Assembly (NCBI RefSeq): GCF_963667685.1 | Contig: NZ_OY763930.1 | Location: 741,001 to 805,000, forward strand | DNA length: 64,000 nucleotides | Reading direction: 5' to 3' | Source of the DNA: Maridesulfovibrio sp. | GTDB lineage: Bacteria > Desulfobacterota > Desulfovibrionia > Desulfovibrionales > Desulfovibrionaceae | Shown here: positions 44,484 through 53,052 of the stretch, piece by piece | Layout: the number at the start of each line of letters is the position of its first letter | Position numbering within the stretch: position 1 is the stretch's first letter | The notes under the pieces: generated by a model | Database searches by the model: none | What the model was told of the DNA's origin: nothing | Seen by the model: only the letters and a program-made list of their open reading frames with translations | Made by a program: the position numbers and the translations under genes

Positions 44484-47480
44484 ATGTTCTCCAATAAATC
44501 AGCCTTTTATACTACTCTCGCTATTTTCATGTGCCTGATCAACTTGATGGGCACAGGGCGGGCTTTCGGTGTTGTTCGCACCGATCGCACGGCATCCCAT
44601 TCTTTTTCAGCTTCGGAAAAGGAAAGATATTCATTTTTCCCCCTTGAATCAGAGTTCATTGCACTCAATCCCGATCAATCTATTCAGGTCCGTATTTCCG
44701 CAGACGGCGCACTTCTCACTGATTCAGTCTCCAACAACTCGATTTCCATGAAATTATCCGGTGTCGGGCGCACCGCTTTGCATTTTTACGGTCCGGCTCG
44801 GATCAGTGCTCATGAAAACCGGCTTGAGGCGGTTTCAGGACCGGTGACGGAATGGTTTGTCAATCGGCCTGAGATCGGCCTTGAACACGGCATCACGCTC
44901 CATGAACGCTCTGAAGGGGAAGGACCGGTTCGTGCGGTGTGGAAGCTGGGCGGAGACCTGACAGCGGTTCCCGGTTCCTCTGAAAACGAAATCATTTTCA
45001 AAAGCGAAAAAGGGACGGTGCGCTTCGGCGGGCTCAAGGCTTGGGACGCGGAAGGTCGCGACCTGCCTGTCCATATGGTTCTGGTTGATGCCGAGACCAT
45101 GGAATATATGCTGGACGACACCGGGGCCGCCTATCCTGTGACCATTGACCCCATCTTTTCCCAGACTGACAAGCTGACTGTGGAAGGGGGAGCTGTCGGC
45201 GATATTTTCGGAGACTCCGTTGCTGTGTCCGGTGATTTCGCGGCAGTGGGTGCATCTGGAAAATCCACTTTCGCAGGAGTGGTTTATATTTACAAACGCA
45301 CCGGCAATACGTGGAAATTGACGCAGACATTGACAGACCCCGGCAACACCGCCCGTGATTATTTCGGCAGCAGCCTGGACATGGACGGGTATTGGTTGTT
45401 GATCGGAGCTCCGGGAGACACCAACGAGACCGGGACGGCCTACATGTACACCCGAAGTGGCGATACCTGGAGCCTGAGTAAAGAGCTGGTCATTGCCGAA
45501 GGAGCTGCAGGTGACTCTTTCGGAGCCTCGGTCACTCTGGACGGAAATTCGGCAGTGGTCGGAGCGCCATGGAGGGACACCTTCAATGGGGCCGTGTATA
45601 CCTTCAAATATACGACGACATGGCTTGAAGAGGCCATGTTGACTGCCGGTGACGGGTGGGTCGATGACCGATTCGGCAGCGCGGTTGCTCTGTCCGGCAG
45701 TGATTTGGCTGTGGGAGCTCCCAGAGCCGATACCGACTCAGGTAAAGTCTATTTGTATCGAGACAATGGTGCCGGATTTGTTTTTTCGAAAAGGATTCAG
45801 CCGAGCTTCAGCCATGCTGACGACCGGTTCGGAGAGTCATTATCATTCAATGACGATATGTTGGCCGTGGGAACTCCGGGACGCCTCGCGAATGGTAAAA
45901 ACACCGGGGCTGTGCTGACCTTCAAACGCAGCAACTGGGAGCTTCATCAGGAAATCGGGATGCCGGCCGGAGGGGATGACATTTCCTCAGGGACCCTTGT
46001 AGCTTTGAGCAACAACGTCATGCTGGTGGGCGCACCGGAGTCGACCCGTTGCGGGACCAATGCGGGGGAAATATTTGTGTTCCTCCTGCATAACAACAAT
46101 TGGATCTTGGCCCAACGGACCTGTGCTGCCGATAACGCTAAGGGTGATATTTTCGGCGGGTCTGTTGCTCTTTCGGGCACCACCATGCTGGTCGGCGCGA
46201 GCGGCAAAGACTCTCTGAGAGGAGCGGTCTACGTCTACGATTCTTCGCCTCCGGTCACAATAAACCTCATCCCGGGGAACAATACGGCCAACATTGCCGT
46301 GAATTCAATTGTCCAAGCTGTTTTTGATCAGGAAATGAACGCTACCTCATTTTCCACCTCGACATTTCTTTTGAAGCGCACAGAAGACGATACTGCGATC
46401 TCGGGAGCCGTGACATGGGACTTTGACATGAGTACGGCGACCTTTCGCCCCTCGGGCGATCTCCCGCCGGATTCACAGTTTACAGCGATCCTGACCGCCG
46501 ATGTTTCCAATGCCGTGGGTTTGAAAAAGGGTTCGGAAACAAGCTGGGGCTTCACCACAGGAACCGGTCTGGACTTGGAATGGGCCGGAATCGATTCGAT
46601 TTTCCCGGCATCCCGCGCCTCGAATGTTTCGGTAGGATCCGGCATCACGGTTTGTTTCAAAGAGGATATGGATTCTTCCTCCATCACCACGGAAACATTC
46701 AATATCGACGGCGTGAGCGGTTCCGTACGCTACGATGCTTCCACCAGGAAGGCGTACTTCATCCCGGATGCCGACTTGAGCTACTCCACGGTGTACAATG
46801 CGGTTCTGACTACCGGGGTCAAGGACCTTGCGGGGAACCCTTTGCCCTCGCAGCAGTCGTGGATATTTACCACTGCGGCGTTATCTCCGGACTCGGACGA
46901 TGACGGTACGCCGGACGATCAGGACAGCGATCCTCAGGATGCAACCAAGGCTTCGTTCAAATCCATCGTGTCGGACAGCGAAATCACCCTGACCTTGAAT
47001 GCGGAGAACGGGGCGGTTTTACGAAACGTTCGCTCCATCAGCCCTCAGGATCCTTCCCTTGATATGACCAATTATCCCGACGGAGTGGATTTCGCCTCAG
47101 GGTTGGTTCATTTCGAGATCGACAACCTGACTCCGGGCGCGGAGGCCAAGGTGACCATCTCCTGCACGGGCGCACAATCCGGAACACCTGTTGTGTACAA
47201 AAACGGTGGGAGCGGATTTTACTCCTATAATGACCATGCACAGTTCGACGGCACAAGCTGCACCCTGACGTTGGTCGACGGGGGGTTCGGAGACGAAGAC
47301 CTTGCTCGAAACGGCCGCATCAGCGACCCGGTGGGTTTGGGGGATGTCATTGCTCCCAATTCCCTTGTCGGAGGACCAAGCTCGGGCTGCATGATGAATC
47401 CCGCGGCCGGGTTCGGTTTGGAGTGGCTGTTGGTGCTGCTCATACCGCTTTTGTTTCGTTTGCGGAGAGGGACAAACTGA
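44484..47480 (+). CDS. Large surface protein: FG-GAP propeller, Ig-like domains, anchor-U-like domain and sorting tail
   Basis: The 998-residue protein has a signal peptide (TLAIFMCLINLMGTGRAFG), then about seven FG-GAP repeats of 45-50 residues (about 225-595; FGDSVAVSGDFAAVGA, FGASVTLDGNSAVVGAP). Two Ig-like domains follow (about 600-790, each ending in a WxFTT strand), then a calcium-binding DSDDDGTPDDQDSDPQD stretch and a domain like choice-of-anchor U (DGVDFASGLVHFEIDNLTPG). It ends in CMMNPAAGFG, a hydrophobic helix and RLRRG, the three-part tail of JDVT-CTERM-like sorting signals. It is richer in G+C than its neighbours, suggesting transfer. Confidence 0.85.
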   Translation: MFSNKSAFYTTLAIFMCLINLMGTGRAFGVVRTDRTASHSFSASEKERYSFFPLESEFIALNPDQSIQVRISADGALLTDSVSNNSISMKLSGVGRTALHFYGPARISAHENRLEAVSGPVTEWFVNRPEIGLEHGITLHERSEGEGPVRAVWKLGGDLTAVPGSSENEIIFKSEKGTVRFGGLKAWDAEGRDLPVHMVLVDAETMEYMLDDTGAAYPVTIDPIFSQTDKLTVEGGAVGDIFGDSVAVSGDFAAVGASGKSTFAGVVYIYKRTGNTWKLTQTLTDPGNTARDYFGSSLDMDGYWLLIGAPGDTNETGTAYMYTRSGDTWSLSKELVIAEGAAGDSFGASVTLDGNSAVVGAPWRDTFNGAVYTFKYTTTWLEEAMLTAGDGWVDDRFGSAVALSGSDLAVGAPRADTDSGKVYLYRDNGAGFVFSKRIQPSFSHADDRFGESLSFNDDMLAVGTPGRLANGKNTGAVLTFKRSNWELHQEIGMPAGGDDISSGTLVALSNNVMLVGAPESTRCGTNAGEIFVFLLHNNNWILAQRTCAADNAKGDIFGGSVALSGTTMLVGASGKDSLRGAVYVYDSSPPVTINLIPGNNTANIAVNSIVQAVFDQEMNATSFSTSTFLLKRTEDDTAISGAVTWDFDMSTATFRPSGDLPPDSQFTAILTADVSNAVGLKKGSETSWGFTTGTGLDLEWAGIDSIFPASRASNVSVGSGITVCFKEDMDSSSITTETFNIDGVSGSVRYDASTRKAYFIPDADLSYSTVYNAVLTTGVKDLAGNPLPSQQSWIFTTAALSPDSDDDGTPDDQDSDPQDATKASFKSIVSDSEITLTLNAENGAVLRNVRSISPQDPSLDMTNYPDGVDFASGLVHFEIDNLTPGAEAKVTISCTGAQSGTPVVYKNGGSGFYSYNDHAQFDGTSCTLTLVDGGFGDEDLARNGRISDPVGLGDVIAPNSLVGGPSSGCMMNPAAGFGLEWLLVLLIPLLFRLRRGTN

Positions 47481-47496
47481 AAGCTGAGTTTATCAT

Positions 47497-47700
47497 TTAT
47501 ACCCGGCGATCATATTTCAACCCAAATCGTGTGATGCAGGCAGCACTGGACCCGACAGAACCTTTATAACGCTTACATTGAAACACCACATGTAAGCTCA
47601 GGACTTCCTGAATCTTCACGATCCCATTGCCGTCTATGCCACCATCACCGGACTGTCCGGTTACTGCTACCTGAACAATCCCATCAGGGTCCAATTTCAC
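47497..47700 (-). pseudogene. Remnant of an Mrr-type restriction endonuclease, catalytic core
   Basis: This 67-codon frame from a GTG codes VTGQSGDGGIDGNGI and VVFQCKRYKGSVGSS, the D-x(n)-QxK nuclease core of Mrr enzymes that cut modified DNA. After GSVGSSA the family consensus is lost and the frame stops 13 residues later; upstream, a stop lies five codons before the GTG. Both the N-terminal DNA-binding domain and the C-terminus are missing, so it is dead. The missing C-terminal end resembles the fragment at 63462. Confidence 0.75.
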
Positions 47701-47860
47701 CCGCGCTGGTACTTTCTATAGAGCTGGTCTAAGTAAGATAGTCCCAAACACAGCTACTGCTGAAAATAATTGCACCCCCACGTAGCAATCAGCCATATTA
47801 AAGTTTATATTAATAAATAAATCGGCAAAATTACTTTATACACTAAACAAAAAAGGGATA

Positions 47861-48658
47861 ATGGAAAACCGAAACAGAGTACTGTATATTTCACATGGCG
47901 GAGGCCCTTTGCCCGTGCTTGGAGATGAAGGACACAAGGAGATGGTTTCCAACTTGCGCCACTTAGCCGAAACAATGCCCAAACCTTCAGCCATTCTAGT
48001 CGTCAGCGCACACTGGGAAGAAAGCCAGCCGACCCTCACCTTAGGGAAGACTCCTCCGCTTTACTATGACTACTACGGATTTCCACAGGAATCCTATGAG
48101 CTGGAGTACCCGGCTCCGGGAGATGACAGTCTGGTTGGAAAAATTCAGAAAGCACTCAAAAATTCTGGAATAGAAAGCAGAACTGAATCTGAAAGAGGAT
48201 ATGACCATGCGCTCTTTATTCCATTGCTGCTTATGTACCCTGAAGCAAACATCCCATGTGTTGAAATGTCACTGATTAAAGGACTGGACCCGTCTGCGCA
48301 CATTGCCGTGGGAAAAGCTTTATCCAAACTGGAAGATGAAAATATACTCATCATCGGATCAGGGTTCTCATTCCATAACATGCGCGCCTTCTTCGCTCCG
48401 GACACACCTGAAACTAAAGCCGCAAACAATGATTTCGACGCATGGCTAAGGGAAACATGCTCCAGTCAGGAAATCGATGAGTCCGAACGGGAAAAACGCA
48501 TGATAGAATGGGAAGCTGCACCGCATGCAAGGTATTGCCACCCAAGAGAAGAACATCTCATACCTTTACATGTCTGCATTGGCGCCACAGGACGAGCATG
48601 TCCTGAAGTCTTCGAATTGGAAATAATACAAAAAAAAGCCAGCGCCTTCAGGTGGTAG
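47861..48658 (+). CDS. Extradiol ring-cleavage dioxygenase, DODA/LigB class III
   Basis: The 265-residue protein has the class III iron ligands and active-site His: YISHGGGP, VVSAHWEE, ERGYDHALFIPL and GSGFSFHNM. Relatives such as YgiD and DODA open the ring of dihydroxyphenylalanine or related catechols, using O2. This is unusual for a strict anaerobe, so a substrate tolerant of traces of oxygen, or a detoxifying use, is possible. No pathway partners are adjacent. It lies inside the first tRNA-Asp-bounded segment. Confidence 0.88.
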   Translation: MENRNRVLYISHGGGPLPVLGDEGHKEMVSNLRHLAETMPKPSAILVVSAHWEESQPTLTLGKTPPLYYDYYGFPQESYELEYPAPGDDSLVGKIQKALKNSGIESRTESERGYDHALFIPLLLMYPEANIPCVEMSLIKGLDPSAHIAVGKALSKLEDENILIIGSGFSFHNMRAFFAPDTPETKAANNDFDAWLRETCSSQEIDESEREKRMIEWEAAPHARYCHPREEHLIPLHVCIGATGRACPEVFELEIIQKKASAFRW

Positions 48659-48731
48659 TGGTAGCAGAAACTTCAGCAAGCAATCATCAAGAACTAACCG
48701 ATAGATTCATGCCAAGCCTGACGGCTCCCCT

Positions 48732-48777
48732 CCTATCACGCCGGAAGCCGAGGGTTCGAGTCCCTTCGATTCCACCA
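48732..48777 (+). pseudogene. Degenerate 3' half of tRNA-Asp, possible attachment-site remnant
   Basis: These 46 bases match the last 46 of tRNA-Asp from the anticodon loop to CCA with five differences (anticodon GTC reads ATC; the acceptor end and a variable-arm base differ). The acceptor and D arm are absent, so it cannot be a tRNA. The DNA behind it, CTTTTCAAGAGAAAGC, equals the flank of copy 1, then TTAGATTGGTATCCTTTT equals that of copy 2. Confidence 0.85.
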
Positions 48778-48799
48778 CTTTTCAAGAGAAAGCTATCAA

Positions 48800-50197
48800 T
48801 CAGTTAGATTGGTATCCTTTTCTTTTTGAAGATCGTCCTATCACAACAGCATCCGGGTCATCTCCGCTGTCAATTGACCCTGTCAGCGCATAACCTATTC
48901 TGACCGTGTCAGAACCTTTTCCTGTTTCTATTTCTCCGGTTATTGAGTAACCAGCCGAAACAATATCTGAACCATCTCTTGTCCTTACATTCCCGTCAAT
49001 GCTGTATCCTGCCCATACAACATCTTGTCCTGCTCCGGTATCAATATCACCGATTATTTCATTGCCTGCCTCAACAAGATCATTTCCGTCTCCTGCCTTT
49101 AGATTGCCGCCAATGCTGTACCCGGCCTCAACCCTGTCATTTCCATCGCCAGTATCGACATTCCCTTCTATATCGTACCCAGCTTCAAGTTCGTCATCAC
49201 CTTCGCCAGTATTAATATTCCCGTTTATCTCGTGCTCAGCTTTAAGTTTGTCATTGCCTTGGCCTGTTTCCACATTACCGGTGATGCTGTACCCCGCACT
49301 AACCTTATCATCACCATCTTCAGTTTGCAGGTCGGCGTTCATGTCGTATACTGCATAAATGTTGTCATTTCCAGAACCGGTTTTCAGCACTCCGGAGATG
49401 CGCCATGAAGAATTAATATTATCGTCTCCTTCGCCTGTATTAATTGTTCCGTATATTTCTCCTTTTACTTTGATCTGATCATTTCCATCGCCTGTTTCAA
49501 TTTTGCCATGCACTTTAACTCCCTCGATAAGGTCATCTCCATCTCCGGAGTCAATATTAGTAACTGAAGACATTAAAACAGTTATCGAATCGTTGCCGTC
49601 GCCTGTAACAATATCAATTTCGCTGGCTACTCCAATGACAAATACAGAATCATTACCTTCGCCGGAGTCAATTAGTCCATTCTTATTGTAATTTTTTCCA
49701 CGACCAAGGCTGACTATCTGATCATTTCCGCCACCACCGGAAATATTTTTTCCAGTGGTTCCGATGATTATGTTGTCTCCATCGGTTTCGTCGCCTTTAC
49801 TATAAGGGTTGATTCTTAACAGACCATCAGCATCTTCTGTAACGATCACGTCTCCCACTATGCTATGGCTTTCTGCTTCTCCATCTGAATTGGTTGTATT
49901 CAGAACATATTCCCCCCTACCTTTATCTTCTATAGTCAGTAATTTGCCGGAAGAGGTCCTGAGAGTCGTTAAAGCTTCTTTGCCATATTTCTCAGGGGCC
50001 ATAGCGGATGCTCGCAGTGCTTCCTCCGAGAGCGATACTTTGTCCCCTGAACCGGCAATCGTCTTCACTGATAGGCCTGGCTGCTTTTCAGCTACGGTGA
50101 TGTTTTTTTTCGCACCTGCAAAAACAGAGCTACTGAAAATGTTTTTTTCTGAATGGGCAAAGAAATTGAATTTAAGCTTTTCGCCATCAATATGCAT
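48800..50197 (-). CDS. Acidic repeat protein of about 20-residue RTX-like units
   Basis: The 465-residue protein has no signal peptide and an N-terminal domain of 130 residues (DKVSLSEEALRASAMAPEKYG). From about 170 to 455 it is built of about 13 units of roughly 20 residues: GN.(V/I)xTGxGND.(V/L)xAGYSI. Each holds a TGxGND motif like the GGxGxD calcium-binding RTX nonapeptide, but spaced at 20, implying a calcium-loaded beta-helix. The last residues (KRKGYQSN) are encoded by tRNA-Asp flank DNA, so the present C-terminus came from recombination. Such proteins usually leave by a type I system, but none is seen here. Confidence 0.72.
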   Translation of the reverse strand: MHIDGEKLKFNFFAHSEKNIFSSSVFAGAKKNITVAEKQPGLSVKTIAGSGDKVSLSEEALRASAMAPEKYGKEALTTLRTSSGKLLTIEDKGRGEYVLNTTNSDGEAESHSIVGDVIVTEDADGLLRINPYSKGDETDGDNIIIGTTGKNISGGGGNDQIVSLGRGKNYNKNGLIDSGEGNDSVFVIGVASEIDIVTGDGNDSITVLMSSVTNIDSGDGDDLIEGVKVHGKIETGDGNDQIKVKGEIYGTINTGEGDDNINSSWRISGVLKTGSGNDNIYAVYDMNADLQTEDGDDKVSAGYSITGNVETGQGNDKLKAEHEINGNINTGEGDDELEAGYDIEGNVDTGDGNDRVEAGYSIGGNLKAGDGNDLVEAGNEIIGDIDTGAGQDVVWAGYSIDGNVRTRDGSDIVSAGYSITGEIETGKGSDTVRIGYALTGSIDSGDDPDAVVIGRSSKRKGYQSN

Positions 50198-50662
50198 AAT
50201 ATTTAGCTCGCTTGAATTGTTAAGGTCGGTTTATACCCCTAACGACTATTCGGACGATTATTACGAATCTTTAGCGAAACTAATATTCTTTTAATCACAC
50301 GACAGCATTAACCACACTCCAGACTTATTAAATGGTCAATGAACACTGTCCTGTTTTGTACCGTATACACTTGAGTAAACGCGCATCCCATCGGACGCAA
50401 TTCTGGGCAGCCCAATAACAAAAGATCACAAGCCCGATTGCCTGCCCCTGAATCTGCCGTAAATATTATTGTGTCAATTCAACCATATATTACGTTGACT
50501 ATACTTAAACTGGCTCAACATATTATCTTTAGCAATAGATTCTTTATGCAGCAGATAACTTCAATTTCTACCATTCATTTTCAGTTATTCATCATGAACT
50601 CTGCATCGTTTTGCAACGTATAAGTATTGCTGCTCTTTTTAACTTGGAATTCGGAGTCAAAG
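50198..50662. other. 465-bp AT-rich non-coding gap
   Basis: I see no gene, hairpin terminator or repeat here. It is distinctly AT-rich and holds possible -10 elements near 50500-50600 for the following orphan gene. Confidence 0.5.
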
Positions 50663-51613
50663 ATGGACATGACAATTGGCGATCTAATAAAATTTAATGA
50701 ATTTCTGGACGCAACAGTAGATCCCAAAAATTTGGATGAAGAATTTATAACTTTAAGACAAGCCGAGCTGGGGGTTATATCAAAAAATTCCGATGCTAAA
50801 TATTTTCCCGTTATTGCGCTAAGCTATGCAAAATTAATGGAGTTAACCGTTTTATTGGCAGGAAAGTATGCTGACAATTGCCAAATTACAAATTTTGGAG
50901 ACATTGCTATAAACCCTAGGCACATAGACGTTTGCATCTTAAACACCAGGGTAATAAAAGAGGACTATGGCATCACCGGCAGCATTCCGCATTGGTTCAA
51001 GAAACAAGTGCAGCTGTGTCTTGGTAAACAATACTCTGAAGATCTGGGAAGAATGGTTGTTGACCCATCATTGCTGCTTCATTTTGTTGAAAAAGGCCTA
51101 CTGCTTAGAATAGTAAAAAAAGAAAGGCATAAAAGATTAAGCGACCAGTTCCGGCACTGTATTCCAGGCTCTCAGTTTGTTTTTTCAAAATGTGGTGAGG
51201 AGTGTTCCCCTATCGCACATCCCCCGGTTAAAACGCTTGGTTGTGGATGTGGAATGATCGGGAGTCTGGATGTACCCTCCTGGCTTGCAGGCAGCACAGT
51301 TTTGAATATCGTTAAAGGCTCCTTAAAAAACGATCTTATGAATGTACTGCATGAAGTCGTTTCAGATGATTACTTGAAATCAGTTAATAAAAGATTTGAA
51401 AAGGCTCATAACTCTCTAAGCTATATAAATATGGGAAGAAAAAGCTTTGCTGATTTTCCATATGATAATGGAGTGCCGATAGCGGAGTGGGCTGAGATCA
51501 ATCACACCCTGTGCCATTTCACACTGGATGGCTACAGCATGATTCAGTCAGAATTTAAAAAAAGCCTTTCCAGTCCACATTACAAAAGTCATCTTCTGAA
51601 CGGGATGTTGTAG
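50663..51613 (+). CDS. AT-rich orphan gene of unknown function
   Basis: The start at 50663 has CGGAG upstream; the frame is open from 50627. The 316-residue protein has no recognised domain, no signal peptide and no membrane helix. Notable are a Cys-rich middle (FSKCGEECSPIAHPPVKTLGCGCGMIG, given in parts: FSKCGEEC, LGCGCGMIG), which might bind metal, and several acidic helices. Its low G+C content sets it apart from the core genes, fitting acquisition. Confidence 0.6.
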   Translation: MDMTIGDLIKFNEFLDATVDPKNLDEEFITLRQAELGVISKNSDAKYFPVIALSYAKLMELTVLLAGKYADNCQITNFGDIAINPRHIDVCILNTRVIKEDYGITGSIPHWFKKQVQLCLGKQYSEDLGRMVVDPSLLLHFVEKGLLLRIVKKERHKRLSDQFRHCIPGSQFVFSKCGEECSPIAHPPVKTLGCGCGMIGSLDVPSWLAGSTVLNIVKGSLKNDLMNVLHEVVSDDYLKSVNKRFEKAHNSLSYINMGRKSFADFPYDNGVPIAEWAEINHTLCHFTLDGYSMIQSEFKKSLSSPHYKSHLLNGML

Positions 51614-51747
51614 CTTATTGAGAGATGAACGACTTGAATATAAAAAAATATTACTACTGATCCTGACATCCACCTTATTAAAATATTGAGTCTGCATAAT
51701 GTTAGTGACTATCAGAGAATCTGCCTGAAATTACTTTTATTCCCAAA

Positions 51748-51777
51748 AAAGGCCGGAACACTCTGCCCCCGGCCTTT
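51748..51777 (-). terminator. Terminator after the choloylglycine-hydrolase-like gene
   Basis: The arms AAAGGCCGG (51748-51756) and CCGGCCTTT (51769-51777) pair, with a T run on the minus strand. Confidence 0.85.
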
Positions 51778-51804
51778 AAATCCAATCACTCTCTGCCAGA
51801 GGCT

Positions 51805-52914
51805 CTAAGGAGTCACGTCCTCAAAATTCTGGTCATTTTTCTTATCCATTGCAAACTTAATAACTTTTCCCTTGGGAGAAAAGTCAATCCTGCTCAAGTC
51901 GACCGTTCTTACTTTACGATTGTGCTGGGTATGATAAAAGAGTTTTTTATTCTGGAGGTCCCAAGCTGTCGTCCAGAGAGTTGCACTTCGCAAGCCTTCC
52001 TCTTTCCCCGCATTATCGGAGCCTTCTGCTGCACCGAGAGGGACGTTGAAGTTATCCAGAATTCTGAATGTTTCATAAACACCTTCCACGGCATTAGGAA
52101 GTGGCCGCGCAGTCTGTGACCATGCGACAACCCGAACAAATCTGGAAGGAGGCGTAAAGTCACCGGGTAGGCCAATCATGCCGCTTCCGCCGCCAAGCGG
52201 TGCAAAATTCACTTTGCTGAGCTTCTTGGCCGGAACAGCCACTGGAGAAACATTTATGTAATTGCGCAGATTGGTCATATGCCAATCAAAGGTCGGGGCG
52301 TTTGTAAGCACTCCAAGAGGGTTCTCAAAAATTTTCATTTTGCCGTCCGCATATTCAATGACGATTGATTTACCGGACTGCTCGGTGATCATCCAGTGGG
52401 CTTCGATTGATTTACCGAGTGATCCTTCTACCACCCCCACGACACGGACATTTTCCATTCCGGTTTTAACTTCATCTATTGTTGCAAATTGGCTGACAAT
52501 ATAAGTTACCACATCACCAGAAGAAATCGAATTATCGGCCTGACTTTTCCTGTATTCAGGAAAGCTTGCATAACCCGGATGATAAAACAGTCCGGCTGCC
52601 AACCCTTTTTCATTCATAGCATCAGCAAAAAAATCTTTTTTAAGCATGTCGATGCCTACAAAGCCGTATTTTGATTTCCATTTCTTTCCTTGCATACCAT
52701 CAGGAACCAGCCCGGTGAAACTCTGTCCACTTGGAACAATAACAATCCTGGAGTGAAGATCAAATGCGCCCCACTCCATGGTGCGGCCGTACACAGTGGA
52801 ACTGTCTTCAGTTACAAGGCGAACGCCTGTACAGGCAAGTGCAGAACCCCCAATGTATGTCAGGATCAACACCACCATCGCCAATATGCTAAATAATTTT
52901 AAAATGGGCATCAT
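51805..52914 (-). CDS. Exported choloylglycine hydrolase/penicillin V acylase family amidase
   Basis: The ATG at 52914 (after GAGGGGGGGA) gives a signal peptide (ILKLFSILAMVVLILTYIGGSALA). Cleavage before Cys in ALACTGVRLV would expose the N-terminal nucleophile used by this Ntn-hydrolase family; VYGRTMEWG carries the conserved Arg and Asp-region. The 369-residue enzyme would be periplasmic and cut a linear C-N amide: bile-salt, penicillin V or, more likely in a marine species, an acyl-homoserine lactone or acylated amino compound. It has no operon partners. Confidence 0.88.
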   Translation of the reverse strand: MMPILKLFSILAMVVLILTYIGGSALACTGVRLVTEDSSTVYGRTMEWGAFDLHSRIVIVPSGQSFTGLVPDGMQGKKWKSKYGFVGIDMLKKDFFADAMNEKGLAAGLFYHPGYASFPEYRKSQADNSISSGDVVTYIVSQFATIDEVKTGMENVRVVGVVEGSLGKSIEAHWMITEQSGKSIVIEYADGKMKIFENPLGVLTNAPTFDWHMTNLRNYINVSPVAVPAKKLSKVNFAPLGGGSGMIGLPGDFTPPSRFVRVVAWSQTARPLPNAVEGVYETFRILDNFNVPLGAAEGSDNAGKEEGLRSATLWTTAWDLQNKKLFYHTQHNRKVRTVDLSRIDFSPKGKVIKFAMDKKNDQNFEDVTP

Positions 52915-53052
52915 TCCCCCCCCTCTCACTTTGAGTTGTATTTTGAAATCCGCATCCCACACTTTCTTACAATATATACAAAAAATAAATTAATTTACTA
53001 TATGGACGATTAAAAACTCTGAAGTGATGATTTCACACCGGGAATTAACTTT

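Noticed and set aside
48860-49700. Regular DNA repeats that could suggest a CRISPR array
   Set aside because: The repeats lie in one open frame and encode protein repeats; there are no unique spacers between identical repeats.
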